A DNA stretch of 64,000 nucleotides from Nocardioides sp. CER19 (GTDB taxonomy: Bacteria; Actinomycetota; Actinomycetes; Propionibacteriales; Nocardioidaceae). The notes under the pieces were generated by a model, which did no database searches, was not told the DNA's origin, and saw only the letters and a list, made by a program, of their open reading frames with translations. Shown in pieces: positions 55,072 through 63,746 of the stretch (position 1 is the first letter of the stretch; each line of letters starts with the position of its first letter). The DNA is taken from assembly GCF_029846275.1 (NCBI RefSeq), contig NZ_JARVWS010000001.1, positions 1,612,001 through 1,676,000 of the forward strand. Reading direction: 5' to 3'. The position numbers and the translations under genes were made by a program.

Positions 55072-56121
55072 GTGACTGAGAACCTGCGTCTAGCTGTCAT
55101 CCCCGGCGACGGGATCGGCCCCGAGGTCACCGCGGAGGCCCTCAAGGTCCTCGAGGCCGCCTCGCCGGTGAAGTTCGAGCAGACCCGCTACGACCTCGGT
55201 GCGGAGCGCTACCTCGCGACCGGCGAGGTACTGCCCGACTCGGTCCTCGCCGAGGTCAAGGAGCACGACGCGATCCTGCTCGGCGCCGTCGGCGGCAAGC
55301 CGAACGACCCGAACCTGCCTCCGGGCATCCTCGAGCGCGGCCTGCTGCTCAAGCTGCGCTTCGAGCTCGACCACTACGTCAACCTGCGCCCCTCGCGGCT
55401 CTTCCCCGGTGCGGTCTCCCCGCTCTCCGACGCCGTGCTGGGCAAGGGGGAGATCGACTTCGTGGTCGTCCGTGAGGGCACCGAGGGCCTCTACGTCGGC
55501 AACGGTGGCTCGATGCGCACCGGCACCGCTGCCGAGGTCGCCACCGAGGTCTCGCTCAACACCGCCTACGGCGTCGAGCGGGTCGTGCGCGACGCGTTCA
55601 ACCGCGCGCAGCGTCGCCGCAAGAAGCTCACGCTGGTCCACAAGACCAACGTGCTCGTGAACGCGGGCTCCTTGTGGTGGCGCATCACCCAGGAGGTGGC
55701 CGCCGACTACCCCGAGGTCGCCGTCGACTACCTGCACATCGACGCCGTCATGATCTTCATGGCGACCGACCCGTCGCGCTTCGACGTGATCGTCACCGAC
55801 AACATCTTCGGCGACATCATCACCGACCTCGCCGCCGCCATCACCGGAGGCATCGGGCTGGCCGCCTCGGGCAACGTCAACCCGGACCGCACCTTCCCGT
55901 CGATGTTCGAGCCGGTGCACGGCTCCGCGCCCGACATCGCCGGTCAGCAGAAGGCCGACCCGACCGCCGCGATCCTCTCCGCCGCGCTGCTGCTGGACCA
56001 CCTCGGTCATGCGGACGCGGCGGCGCGGATCGACCGGGCGGTGCTGGCCGACCTGTCCGCGCGCGACGGCGCCAACCGCCGTACGGCCGAGGTCGGCGAC
56101 GCGATCGTCGCCCGCCTCTGA
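55072..56121 (+). CDS. leuB: 3-Isopropylmalate dehydrogenase
   Basis: 349-residue NAD-dependent oxidative decarboxylase of leucine synthesis. Motifs: [31 protein letters not shown] and [15 protein letters not shown], then the active-site [49 protein letters not shown] and [13 protein letters not shown]. It is the shorter actinobacterial type. In this pathway it may also act on methylmalate from the CimA route to 2-oxobutyrate. GTG start 10 bases after the small gene's stop. ilvE follows after 49 bases. Confidence 0.95.
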   Translation: MTENLRLAVIPGDGIGPEVTAEALKVLEAASPVKFEQTRYDLGAERYLATGEVLPDSVLAEVKEHDAILLGAVGGKPNDPNLPPGILERGLLLKLRFELDHYVNLRPSRLFPGAVSPLSDAVLGKGEIDFVVVREGTEGLYVGNGGSMRTGTAAEVATEVSLNTAYGVERVVRDAFNRAQRRRKKLTLVHKTNVLVNAGSLWWRITQEVAADYPEVAVDYLHIDAVMIFMATDPSRFDVIVTDNIFGDIITDLAAAITGGIGLAASGNVNPDRTFPSMFEPVHGSAPDIAGQQKADPTAAILSAALLLDHLGHADAAARIDRAVLADLSARDGANRRTAEVGDAIVARL

Positions 56122-56170
56122 CCCCGACATCCCCGACCCGTACAGCTAGCCATGAGGGAGGACTAGCCTC

Positions 56171-57256
56171 ATGTCCATGGACATCCACACTTCGCTCTCG
56201 GCCCACAAGGTCAGTGACGAGCGCCTTGCCGAGATCCTCGCGGACCCGGGGTTCGGCAACTACTTCACCGACCACATGTTCACGACCGAGTGGACCCCCG
56301 ACCAGGGATGGCACGACGCTCGGATCGAGCCCTACGGGCCGATCTCGCTCGACCCGGCCACGGCTGTTCTCCACTACGCCCAGGAGACGTTCGAGGGCAT
56401 GAAGGCCTACCGGCACGCGGACGGCTCCATCCAGGCCTTCCGGCCGGAGGCCAACGCGGCGCGGATGGCCCGCTCCAGCCACCGGCTCGCCCTGCCGGTC
56501 CTCCCGGAGGAGGACTTCGTCCAGGCCGTCGACGAGCTCGTCAAGGTCGACGCCCGCTGGGTGCCGGAGGCCACCGAGGGCAACGAGAAGTCCCTCTACC
56601 TGCGGCCGTTCATGTTCGCCTCCGAGGCCTTCCTCGGCGTGCGCCCGTCGCAGCACGTGACCTTCATGGTCATCGCGTCGCCCGCGGGCTCCTACTTCAA
56701 GGGCGGCGTCAAGCCGGTCCGGATCTGGCTCACCGAGGAGTACACGCGGGCCGGTCGCGGCGGCATGGGTGCGGCCAAGACCGGCGGCAACTACGCGTCG
56801 TCGCTCGTCGCCCAGCAGGAGGCCTACGACCACGGCTGCGACCAGGTCGTCTTCCTCGACGCGGCGGAGGGCAAGTACGTCGAGGAGCTCGGCGGCATGA
56901 ACCTCTACTTCGTCTACGCCGACGGCCACATCGTCACGCCCGCCCTGACCGGCACGATCCTCGAGGGCATCACCCGCGCCTCGATCGTCGAGCTCGCGGG
57001 CAAGCTCGGCCACCAGGTCGAGGAGCGCCGCTTCGGGATCGACGAGTGGAAGTCCGGCGTCGAGTCCGGCGAGATCGTCGAGGTCTTCGCCTGCGGCACC
57101 GCCGCCGTCGTCACCCCCGTCGGCGAGCTGGCGTGGGACGGCGGCTCCGTCACCTCGCCCGCCGGGGAGGTCGGCGCGACGATCCGCAAGCAGCTCGTCG
57201 ACATCCAGTTCGGCCGCTCCGACGACACCTTCGGGTGGATGCACCGCATCGTCTGA
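56171..57256 (+). CDS. ilvE: Branched-chain amino acid aminotransferase
   Basis: 361-residue fold-type IV PLP enzyme, last step of isoleucine, valine and leucine synthesis. The PLP Lys203 lies in GGMGAAKTGGNYASSL; YFVYADGHIVTPALTGTILEGITRASIVELA and VFACGTAAVVTPVG are characteristic of the long BCAT type. The ATG at 56171 has GGGAGGA 8 bases upstream; a second ATG two codons later would fit a leaderless start from the TAGCCT at 56164-56169. It is cotranscribed or overlapping in control with leuB. Confidence 0.95.
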   Translation: MSMDIHTSLSAHKVSDERLAEILADPGFGNYFTDHMFTTEWTPDQGWHDARIEPYGPISLDPATAVLHYAQETFEGMKAYRHADGSIQAFRPEANAARMARSSHRLALPVLPEEDFVQAVDELVKVDARWVPEATEGNEKSLYLRPFMFASEAFLGVRPSQHVTFMVIASPAGSYFKGGVKPVRIWLTEEYTRAGRGGMGAAKTGGNYASSLVAQQEAYDHGCDQVVFLDAAEGKYVEELGGMNLYFVYADGHIVTPALTGTILEGITRASIVELAGKLGHQVEERRFGIDEWKSGVESGEIVEVFACGTAAVVTPVGELAWDGGSVTSPAGEVGATIRKQLVDIQFGRSDDTFGWMHRIV

Positions 57257-57315
57257 CCCGCGCGTCGGCCCATCCTGAGACCAGGATGCGCCGATTCGGC
57301 GGTTAGTCTCAGGGC

Positions 57316-58902
57316 GTGTCCACAGCACCGCGGGAGCGAGTGCCGAGGCCGGGGGAGCCAGAGGGTCCGCGGGCCATCGGCGGCTACACCCTGCTCGCGC
57401 CCCTCGGCGAAGGTGGGATGGGCGTCGTGCACCTGGCCCGTCGCTCCGACGGGCAGCGGGTGGCGCTCAAGGTGCTGCGCCCCCACGTCGTCGGTGACGA
57501 CGAGACGCGCTCCCGGCTGGCTCGTGAGGTCGCGTCGCTCCGGCGGGTCCGGAGCCGCTGGGTCGCCGAGATCATCGACGCCGACCCGTGGGCGCCCGTG
57601 CCCTACATCGCGACGCGCTACGTGCCGGGCCTCTCCCTCCACGACGAGGTGGCGCGCGAGGGCCCGGTGCGCGGCGACGACCTGTCCTGGCTCGCGCGGT
57701 GCCTGCTCGAGGGCATCGCCGCCGTGCACGAGGCCGGCGTCCTGCACCGCGACGTGAAGCCGTCCAACGTCCTCATGGAGGGCCGCACCCCGGTCCTCAT
57801 CGACTTCGGGCTGGCCCGGGTCGCCGACGATCCCAAGCTCACGCAGACCGGCTGGCTGCTCGGCACGCCCGGCTACCTCGCGCCGGAGATCCTCTACGGC
57901 GACGACCCGACGCCGGCCGTCGACGTGCACGCCTGGGCCGCGACCGTGGCCTACGCCGCGACCGGCCGGCCGCCGTACGGACGCGGGCCGTCGATGGCCG
58001 TGATGGACCGCGCGCGGCGCGGCGAGCACGACCTGGACGGCGTACCGTCCCAGCTGCGCGAGGTGCTCGACGCGGCGCTCAGCCCCGAGCCGGGGCGCCG
58101 GCCCACCGTCGACCGTCTGCTGGCCTGGCTGCGCGGCCACGGCCCGGCCCCGATCGCCCGGGCGGTGTCGGCACCGCTGCCGCCGGTACCGCCGACGCCC
58201 GCGCCCATCGAGACGATGCCGCTCGCGCTGTTCCACGACGAGCTTGACGCGCTGCCCGATGGGATGCCCGACGCGGAGACCCGGGTCGAGCCTGCGCCCT
58301 GGGACGTCCCGATCGCTCCGGAGCCGGCCGGTCCGCCCGGCTTCAGCGAGCGGGCTCGGCGCTTCGTCCTGCTCGCGGCGACAGGGCTCACGGCCGCGGC
58401 CGGCGTGGCGGCGTACCCCTGGGCCGGCCTCGCCGCCCTGGTCGTCCTCGTCTGGCTGCTGCGTACCGGCTCGCTCGCCGCCTCGATGGTGGGGGAGCGG
58501 CGTCGCCTGCGCGGCGCCAAGTGGTACGACGGCCCACGCCTGGTCCTCGGCGCTCCCTGGGACTTGCTCCGCTCCCTGCCGGCGACGGTCCTGCTCGCAC
58601 TGTGGGCCTGCGGCCTGGCGGTCGCGGCGATGCTCGTCTGCTACGCCGTCGCCGCAGCTCCGACCGTGACGCTCCCGGTCGCCGGCCTGGTGCTGGTCGG
58701 CTCGCTGTGGTGGGGGCCCGGTGGCTCCCGGCTGCGCTCGCCGGTCAACCGGGTCGTCCGACCGCTCTCCCGCGGCCTGCGTGGCTGGGTGATCGCCCTG
58801 GCCGTCGTGGTCGCGCTCGGCGGCCTGCTGGGCGGGCTCGCCTCCAGCGGCGCGGACTGGTTGCCAGCGAGCGGCGCGCCGCTGTCGGCGCTCGGGGACT
58901 GA
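57316..58902 (+). CDS. Membrane-bound Ser/Thr protein kinase, PknB-like catalytic domain
   Basis: 528 residues. Kinase domain about 21-275: Gly loop LGEGGMGVVHLA, catalytic Lys in VALKVL, HRDVKPSNVL catalytic loop, DFGLARV metal site, GTPGYLAPEIL activation segment end. A Pro-rich linker (275-345) follows, then a C-terminal region with four to five membrane helices (about 350-385, 425-470, 490-515) and no sizeable external sensor such as PASTA. Activity should be intact. Signal and targets unknown. TAGTCT at 57304-57309 lies 6 bases before the GTG start, so it has its own, leaderless, promoter despite standing between ilvE and cimA. Confidence 0.88.
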   Translation: MSTAPRERVPRPGEPEGPRAIGGYTLLAPLGEGGMGVVHLARRSDGQRVALKVLRPHVVGDDETRSRLAREVASLRRVRSRWVAEIIDADPWAPVPYIATRYVPGLSLHDEVAREGPVRGDDLSWLARCLLEGIAAVHEAGVLHRDVKPSNVLMEGRTPVLIDFGLARVADDPKLTQTGWLLGTPGYLAPEILYGDDPTPAVDVHAWAATVAYAATGRPPYGRGPSMAVMDRARRGEHDLDGVPSQLREVLDAALSPEPGRRPTVDRLLAWLRGHGPAPIARAVSAPLPPVPPTPAPIETMPLALFHDELDALPDGMPDAETRVEPAPWDVPIAPEPAGPPGFSERARRFVLLAATGLTAAAGVAAYPWAGLAALVVLVWLLRTGSLAASMVGERRRLRGAKWYDGPRLVLGAPWDLLRSLPATVLLALWACGLAVAAMLVCYAVAAAPTVTLPVAGLVLVGSLWWGPGGSRLRSPVNRVVRPLSRGLRGWVIALAVVVALGGLLGGLASSGADWLPASGAPLSALGD

Positions 58903-58910
58903 CGTCTGGT

Positions 58911-59240
58911 CGCCGGCCCGCCCCGCGCCGAAGTGTCACGGTGACACGTGGCGGGTCGGGTGACGGTTCCGAAGGGTCACTGATGGCGCGAACTGTCACG
59001 GTGACCGTTGGGGGACACGCGGCCGGCCTGCCCCGCGCGGAAGTGTCACGGTGACACGTGGCGGGTCGGGTGACCGTTCCGAAGGGTCACTGATGGCGCG
59101 AACTGTCACGGTGACCGTTGGCGGACACCCGGCCGGCCCGCCCCGCGCCAAAGTGTCACGGTGACCCCTGGCGGGTCGGGTGACCGTTCCGAAGGGTCAC
59201 CGGACCCGCCAATGGTCACGGTGACACTTTGCGAGTCCTG
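58911..59240. repeat. Three contiguous 110-bp repeats with GTGTCACGGTGACAC palindromes
   Basis: Copies at 58911-59020, 59021-59130 and 59131-59240 keep an exact 110-base period. Copies 1 and 2 differ at few positions; copy 3 diverges after its middle. Each unit has an odd palindrome GTGTCACGGTGACAC (58933-58947 and 59043-59057; 59153 onward altered) and a second TGTCACGGTGACC. The end of copy 3 (59203-59231) is an inverted form of its own start (59149-59177) with three mismatches, so the array closes with a 29-bp hairpin arm pair. This accounts for nearly all of the 403-base gap between the kinase and the cimA leader; no gene is seen in it. Confidence 0.9.
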
Positions 59241-59305
59241 CGCGGGCTGACCGGATGTCAAGACTCCACGTCCGCATGACGGGCTCCGGTGGCAGAATGG
59301 CGGGC

Positions 59306-59332
59306 ATGCAGCTGGGCACGATCATTAGCTAG
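59306..59332 (+). CDS. cimA leader peptide
   Basis: Eight-residue peptide MQLGTIIS with two consecutive Ile codons just before the stop. A CAGAAT box at 59293-59298 lies 7 bases before the ATG, so the leader is likely translated from a leaderless end. The stop abuts the first of two hairpins. Ile-codon stalling fits control of citramalate synthase, which serves isoleucine. Confidence 0.75.
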   Translation: MQLGTIIS

Positions 59333-59382
59333 CGCGTCAGGAACCTGACGCGCCGACCTCTCGCACCCCGAGAGGTTTTTTT
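59333..59382 (+). terminator. Tandem hairpins with intrinsic terminator before cimA
   Basis: First hairpin CGCGTCAGG (59333-59341)/CCTGACGCG (59344-59352); second ACCTCTCG (59356-59363)/CGAGAGGT (59369-59376) followed by T residues to 59382. GAACCT in the first hairpin (59341-59346) can also pair with AGGTTT (59373-59378) of the second, giving a short antiterminator choice. This is the layout of an amino-acid attenuator. Confidence 0.85.
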
Positions 59383-59411
59383 GTGCCCGCAACACCCCAG
59401 GAGTTGGACTG

Positions 59412-60974
59412 ATGAGCGAGTTCCACGTCTACGACACCACGCTGCGCGACGGCGCGCAGCAGGAGGGCCTCAACCTCTCGGTGGTCGACAAGCTGGCGAT
59501 CGCGCGCCAGCTCGACGGGCTCGGCGTGGGCTACATCGAGGGCGGCTGGCCGGGTGCCAACCCGAAGGACACCGAGTTCTTCCAGCGCGCCCGGACCGAG
59601 CTGAAGCTCGAGCACGCCCAGCTGGCGGCGTTCGGCGCGACCCGTCGTGCCGGCCTCAAGGCGGCCGACGACCCGCTCGTCGCGGCGCTGCGGGACTCCG
59701 GAGCCGGGGTCGTCACCCTCGTCGCCAAGTCGCACGACCGGCACGTCGAGCTCGCCCTGCGGACCACGCTCGACGAGAACCTCGCGATGATCCGCGACAC
59801 CGTCGGCCACCTGCGTGCCGAGGGGCAGCGCGTCTTCCTCGACGCCGAGCACTTCTTCGACGGCTACCGCGCCAACAAGGCGTACGCGATCGAGGTCCTG
59901 CGCACCGCTGCCGAGGCCGGGGCCGAGGTCGTCGCGCTCTGCGACACCAACGGCGGCATGCTCCCGACCTGGGTCGCCGACGTGGTCAACGAGGTGGTGT
60001 CGGCCACCGGCGCCAAGGTGGGCATCCACTGCCACAACGACACCGGCTGCGCCGTCGCCAACACGCTCGCGGCCGTGGACGCCGGGGCGTCGCACGTCCA
60101 GGGCACGGTCAACGGCTACGGCGAGCGCACCGGCAACGCCGACCTCATCGCGGTCGTGGCCAACCTCGAGCTCAAGCTCGGCCGGCCGGTGCTGCCGGAG
60201 GGGCTGCTGCGCGAGGCGACGAGGACCGCGCACGCGATCGCCGAGGTCACCAACGTCCCGCCCGCCTCGCGCCAGCCGTACGTCGGCTCGTCGGCGTTCG
60301 CGCACAAGGCCGGCCTGCACGCCAGCGCGATCAAGGTCGACCCCGATCTCTACCAGCACATGGACCCCCTCGGGGTCGGCAACGACATGCGGCTGCTCGT
60401 CTCGGACATGGCCGGTCGCGCCTCGATCGAGCTCAAGGGTCGTGAGCTCGGCTTCGAGCTGAGCAGCGAGCTCGCGAAGCGCGTCACCGACCGGGTGAAG
60501 GAGCTGGAGTCGCGCGGCTACACGTTCGAGGCGGCCGACGCGTCCTTTGAGCTGCTGCTCGTCGAGGAGGTCGAGGGCACCCGGCCGGCGTACTTCGACG
60601 TCGAGTCCTGGCGGGTCATCAGCGACGGCGCCGGTGACAAGGCCGGGCTGACGGAGGCCACGGTCAAGATCGTCGCCGACGGCGTCCGCTATGTCGTGAC
60701 CGGTGAGGGAAACGGCCCGGTCAACGCGCTCGACGCGGGCCTGCGGGCCGCGATCGGGCAGGCCTTCCCGGAGGTGCAGCAGTTCGAGCTCACCGACTAC
60801 AAGGTCCGGATCTTCGACGAGAGCCACGGCACCGACGCCAAGACGCGCGTACTGATCGAGACCTCCGACGCCGACGCCTCGTGGGTGACCGTCGGTGTCG
60901 GCGAGAACGTCATCGAGGCGTCGTGGGAGGCGCTCGTCGACGGTCTGACATTCGGGCTGCGCCGACACCGCTGA
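59412..60974 (+). CDS. cimA: Citramalate synthase
   Basis: 520-residue LeuA-superfamily enzyme condensing acetyl-CoA with pyruvate to citramalate. It begins FHVYDTTLRDGAQQEGLNLSVVDKLAIARQLDGLGVGYIEGGWPGANPKD, the GGWPG form being typical of CimA and not LeuA. The metal site is GIHCHNDTGCAVANTLAAVDAG, followed by GTVNGYGERTGNADL and FAHKAGLHASAIKVDPDLYQH. The C-terminal LeuA-type regulatory domain (from about 430) suggests isoleucine feedback inhibition. The attenuator upstream has Ile codons. It provides 2-oxobutyrate without threonine, feeding IlvBN. Confidence 0.93.
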   Translation: MSEFHVYDTTLRDGAQQEGLNLSVVDKLAIARQLDGLGVGYIEGGWPGANPKDTEFFQRARTELKLEHAQLAAFGATRRAGLKAADDPLVAALRDSGAGVVTLVAKSHDRHVELALRTTLDENLAMIRDTVGHLRAEGQRVFLDAEHFFDGYRANKAYAIEVLRTAAEAGAEVVALCDTNGGMLPTWVADVVNEVVSATGAKVGIHCHNDTGCAVANTLAAVDAGASHVQGTVNGYGERTGNADLIAVVANLELKLGRPVLPEGLLREATRTAHAIAEVTNVPPASRQPYVGSSAFAHKAGLHASAIKVDPDLYQHMDPLGVGNDMRLLVSDMAGRASIELKGRELGFELSSELAKRVTDRVKELESRGYTFEAADASFELLLVEEVEGTRPAYFDVESWRVISDGAGDKAGLTEATVKIVADGVRYVVTGEGNGPVNALDAGLRAAIGQAFPEVQQFELTDYKVRIFDESHGTDAKTRVLIETSDADASWVTVGVGENVIEASWEALVDGLTFGLRRHR

Positions 60975-60992
60975 CCTGCCAGGGTGGGGCGT

Positions 60993-61568
60993 GTGAGACT
61001 CGCACCGACCTACCCCATCGAGACGGAGCGCCTCCTGCTCCGCCCGCTGACCTCCGAGGACGTCGACTCGGTCCACGCCTACCAGTCGCTGCCCGAGGTG
61101 TGCGCCTACGTGCCCTACGAGCCGCGCACCCGTGAGCAGGTGGAGGAGCGGCTGGCCAAGCCGGAGTTCACCCGGCACGAGCTCGACGCCGAGAAGCAGG
61201 CGCTCACCCTCGGGATCGTCGTGAAGGACACCGGCCGGCTCGCCGGCGACGTCATGCTCTTCTGGCACAGCGAGGAGCACCGGTCGGGCGAGCTCGGCTA
61301 CCAGCTGCACCCCGACCACTGGGGCCGGGGCTACGCCACCGAGGCCGGGCGTGCCGCCCTCGGGCTCGCGTTCGAGGAGCTCGGGCTGCACCGGGTGATC
61401 GCCCGGATCGACGCCGAGAACCCCGGATCGGCGGCCGTGCTGCGCCGCCTCGGGATGCGCCAGGAGGCGGTGCTCCACGAGAACGAGTGGTTCAAGGGTC
61501 GCTGGAGCACGGAGATCGACTTCGCGATGCTCGACCGGGAGTGGCGCGCCCTGTCGCACGGTGCCTGA
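60993..61568 (+). CDS. GNAT-family N-acetyltransferase
   Basis: 191 residues: APTYPIETERLLLRPLTSEDVDSVHAY at the start, then GELGYQLHPDHWGRGYATEAGRAALGLAFEELGLHRVIARIDAENPGSAAVLRRLGMRQEAVLHENEWFKGRW, the complete acetyl-CoA-binding core of the RimJ/RimL group. I chose the GTG at 60993 because AGGGTGGGG precedes it; a GTG three codons earlier is possible. Only 18 bases separate it from cimA, so it may be read through from that operon. Acceptor unknown. Confidence 0.85.
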   Translation: MRLAPTYPIETERLLLRPLTSEDVDSVHAYQSLPEVCAYVPYEPRTREQVEERLAKPEFTRHELDAEKQALTLGIVVKDTGRLAGDVMLFWHSEEHRSGELGYQLHPDHWGRGYATEAGRAALGLAFEELGLHRVIARIDAENPGSAAVLRRLGMRQEAVLHENEWFKGRWSTEIDFAMLDREWRALSHGA

Positions 61569-61586
61569 GCGGCGTAGCCTCGCGCC

Positions 61587-62981
61587 GTGACCGACCTCCA
61601 CGACCTGTCAGCGCTGGAGCAGGGCGAGCTGGTCCGCCGGTGCGAGGTGTCGCCGGGCGAGCTCGCCGAGCACTACCTGCAGCGCATCGAGAAGCTCGAC
61701 GACGTCGGCGCCTTCGTGACGCTCGCCGAGGAGCGGATCTCGTCGTGCGCCCGCTCGCTCGCGGTGCAGCCGGTGGGGGAGTCGCCGCTGTTCGGCGTGC
61801 CCACGGCGATCAAGGACCTCAACCTCACCGCCGGCGTACGCACGACGTTCGGCTCCGCCGCGTTCGCCGACCACGTGCCCGAGATCTCCGACAACGTGAC
61901 GCTCTCCATCGAGGCCGCCGGGATGATCTCGCTCGGGAAGACCAACACGCCCGAGTTCGGTTCGCCCTGCTACACGGAGCCCGACGTCGCGCCCCCTGCC
62001 GTGACGCCGTGGGACCGGACGCGGGGAGCCGGCGGCTCCTCGGGAGGTGCCGCGGCCGCGGTCGCCGCCGGGCTGGTGCCCGTCGCCCAGGGCTCGGACG
62101 GGGGCGGCTCGATCCGCATCCCCGCGTCGTGCTGCGGGATCGTCGGCTTCAAGCCGTCGCGCGGGGTGATCTCCGGGTCGCCGATGTACGGCGACCCCGT
62201 CGGCCTCGCGACCGCCGGGCCGCTCGCCCGGTCCGTGCGCGACGCGGCCGCCTTCCTCGACGTACTCGCCGGTCGCCGGGTCGGGGACCCGTCGTGGGCG
62301 CCGGTGGGCGACTACCTGGAGGCCTGCGACCGGCCGGTCGGGCGGCTGCGGATCGCGCGGTTCATCGAGCCGGTCATCGCCTCGGCGTCGGTCGACCCCG
62401 AGGTCGGACGGGCCTGGTCGGACGCGTCCACGCTGCTCGAGTCCCTCGGCCACGAGATCGTCGACGTACCCGTGCCTCTGCCGCCGGAGGCCGTGCCGGT
62501 GTTCGAGACGTGCTGGGCGGTCCTCACCGCGCTGTCGGTCGTCCCGCCGGAGCGGGAGGGGATGCTGCGGCCGCTCACCCGCTGGCTGACGGAGCGAGGT
62601 CGCGCGGTGTCCGGGCCCGAGTTTGGGCTCGCCATCGGCGCGATGCGGCGCTTCGCGGCCCAGGCGCTGACCGCACTGGCGCCGTACGACGCCGTGCTCA
62701 CGCCCACCCTCGCCGTACCGCCGCTGCCGGTCGGTGCCATCCGCGACGACGCCGACCCCGAGCGCGACTTCGAGAACCAGAAGCGGTTCACCCCGTGGAC
62801 CTCCGCCTGGAACGTCACCGGGATGCCGGCCGTCTCGCTGCCGCTGCACTGGACGCCGTCCGGTCTCCCCGTCGGTGTCATGCTCGCCGCCCGGCCGGCC
62901 GAGGACGAGCTGCTGTTCTCCCTCGCCGCTCAGGTCGAGGAGGCTGTCGGCGGGTTCACCCGTCGGCCGCCGGGGTGGTGA
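61587..62981 (+). CDS. Amidase (amidase signature family)
   Basis: 464-residue enzyme with the Ser-cisSer-Lys triad: Lys in FGVPTAIKDLNLTAGV, serines in GAGGSSGGAAAAVAAGLVPVAQGSDGGGSIRIPASCCGIVGFKPSRG. It differs from the GatA of this window (21918-23417) in the loop and in lacking GatC/GatB neighbours, so it is a general amidase. Substrate unknown. TAGCCT some 8 bases before the GTG suggests a separate leaderless promoter. An inverted-repeat element follows its stop after 16 bases. Confidence 0.88.
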   Translation: MTDLHDLSALEQGELVRRCEVSPGELAEHYLQRIEKLDDVGAFVTLAEERISSCARSLAVQPVGESPLFGVPTAIKDLNLTAGVRTTFGSAAFADHVPEISDNVTLSIEAAGMISLGKTNTPEFGSPCYTEPDVAPPAVTPWDRTRGAGGSSGGAAAAVAAGLVPVAQGSDGGGSIRIPASCCGIVGFKPSRGVISGSPMYGDPVGLATAGPLARSVRDAAAFLDVLAGRRVGDPSWAPVGDYLEACDRPVGRLRIARFIEPVIASASVDPEVGRAWSDASTLLESLGHEIVDVPVPLPPEAVPVFETCWAVLTALSVVPPEREGMLRPLTRWLTERGRAVSGPEFGLAIGAMRRFAAQALTALAPYDAVLTPTLAVPPLPVGAIRDDADPERDFENQKRFTPWTSAWNVTGMPAVSLPLHWTPSGLPVGVMLAARPAEDELLFSLAAQVEEAVGGFTRRPPGW

Positions 62982-62997
62982 GCGTTGCGGGTGTCTG

Positions 62998-63081
62998 TTC
63001 ATCGAGGTATGCAGCCCAAGGTGCACTTCCCGCGCGGAGTTCCGCTGGGGGAGTGACGGTTCGGCTGCATACCTCGACGAA
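62998..63081. repeat. Second copy of the TCGAGGTATGCAG inverted-repeat element
   Basis: TTCATCGAGGTATGCAG (62998-63014) and CTGCATACCTCGACGAA (63065-63081) form near-perfect 17-base arms around a core with CACTTCCCGCGCGGAGTTCCGC. Same arms and core occur in the cluster at 31442-31674. It lies between the convergent amidase and ECF T genes, where it can act as a two-way terminator. Confidence 0.85.
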
Positions 63082-63137
63082 CCAGCAGCGCGCGGACAGC
63101 ACACCCACCGCCCCCTGCGGCAGCGGGAAGAACCGGG

Positions 63138-63746
63138 TCAGTCCCCGATACCCCGAGCGTGGAGCGCGGTCCCGGTCTCGTGCGCCCGGGCGACGACGCG
63201 GATGACGAAGGGGGTGAGGTAGGCGCGCGGCGAGCGCAGCCCGCGCGCCCGCGCGGCGTCGCGCGTCTCGAGCGCCAGGGTGAGCGTCGCGGGCAGCGAC
63301 TGGATCGCCAGTCCGACGGTCAGCGCCACCCGCTCCGCGTCGACGCCGAACCGGCCCAGCGGGGTGATCCAGCGGACGAACGTGTCGAGCATGTCCGTGA
63401 CGGCCGTGGTGTGGCTCAGCGTCAGACCGAGCAGGCCGAGCGTGAGCAGGTCCAGCAGCGACTCGACGGCCCGCTCGAGCCCCGACGACCACCACTGCAG
63501 CGCGGCGACGGCCAGCGCGAGCAGCAGCAGAGCGCGGAGCGCGCGCAGCACCTGCAGCAACGGGATCCGGGCGACCACGGCGAGCGCGGCGCCGCCGAGC
63601 AGGAAGAGCACGGCCGACAGCGGCCCGCGTACGACGACGAGCGCGATGCTCGCGACCACCAGGCCGAGCAGCTTGGGGCCGACCGGCGCCCGGTGCAGCA
63701 GCGAGTTGCCGGGGCGGTAGACGCCGAGGCTGTCGAGGAAGCTCAC
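63138..63746 (-). CDS. ECF transporter transmembrane (T) component, BioN/CbiQ type
   Basis: 202-residue EcfT of the short type. Hydrophobic helices lie near 28-60, 65-90 and 95-115. Coupling motifs are seen in ALETRDAARARGLRSPRAYLTPFV (Ala-Arg-Gly) and ARAHETGTALHARGIGD at the end. It begins SLGVYRPGNSLLHRAPVGPKLLGL, common in biotin-type modules. GTG start overlapping the ATPase stop by 4 bases. The S component is not in the window and should lie beyond 64000, so the vitamin is undetermined; biotin is plausible. Confidence 0.87.
   Translation of the reverse strand: MSFLDSLGVYRPGNSLLHRAPVGPKLLGLVVASIALVVVRGPLSAVLFLLGGAALAVVARIPLLQVLRALRALLLLALAVAALQWWSSGLERAVESLLDLLTLGLLGLTLSHTTAVTDMLDTFVRWITPLGRFGVDAERVALTVGLAIQSLPATLTLALETRDAARARGLRSPRAYLTPFVIRVVARAHETGTALHARGIGD

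Noticed and set aside
58911..59240. Possible CRISPR array
   Set aside because: Repeats are 110 bases and contiguous with no spacers, and no cas genes are present.
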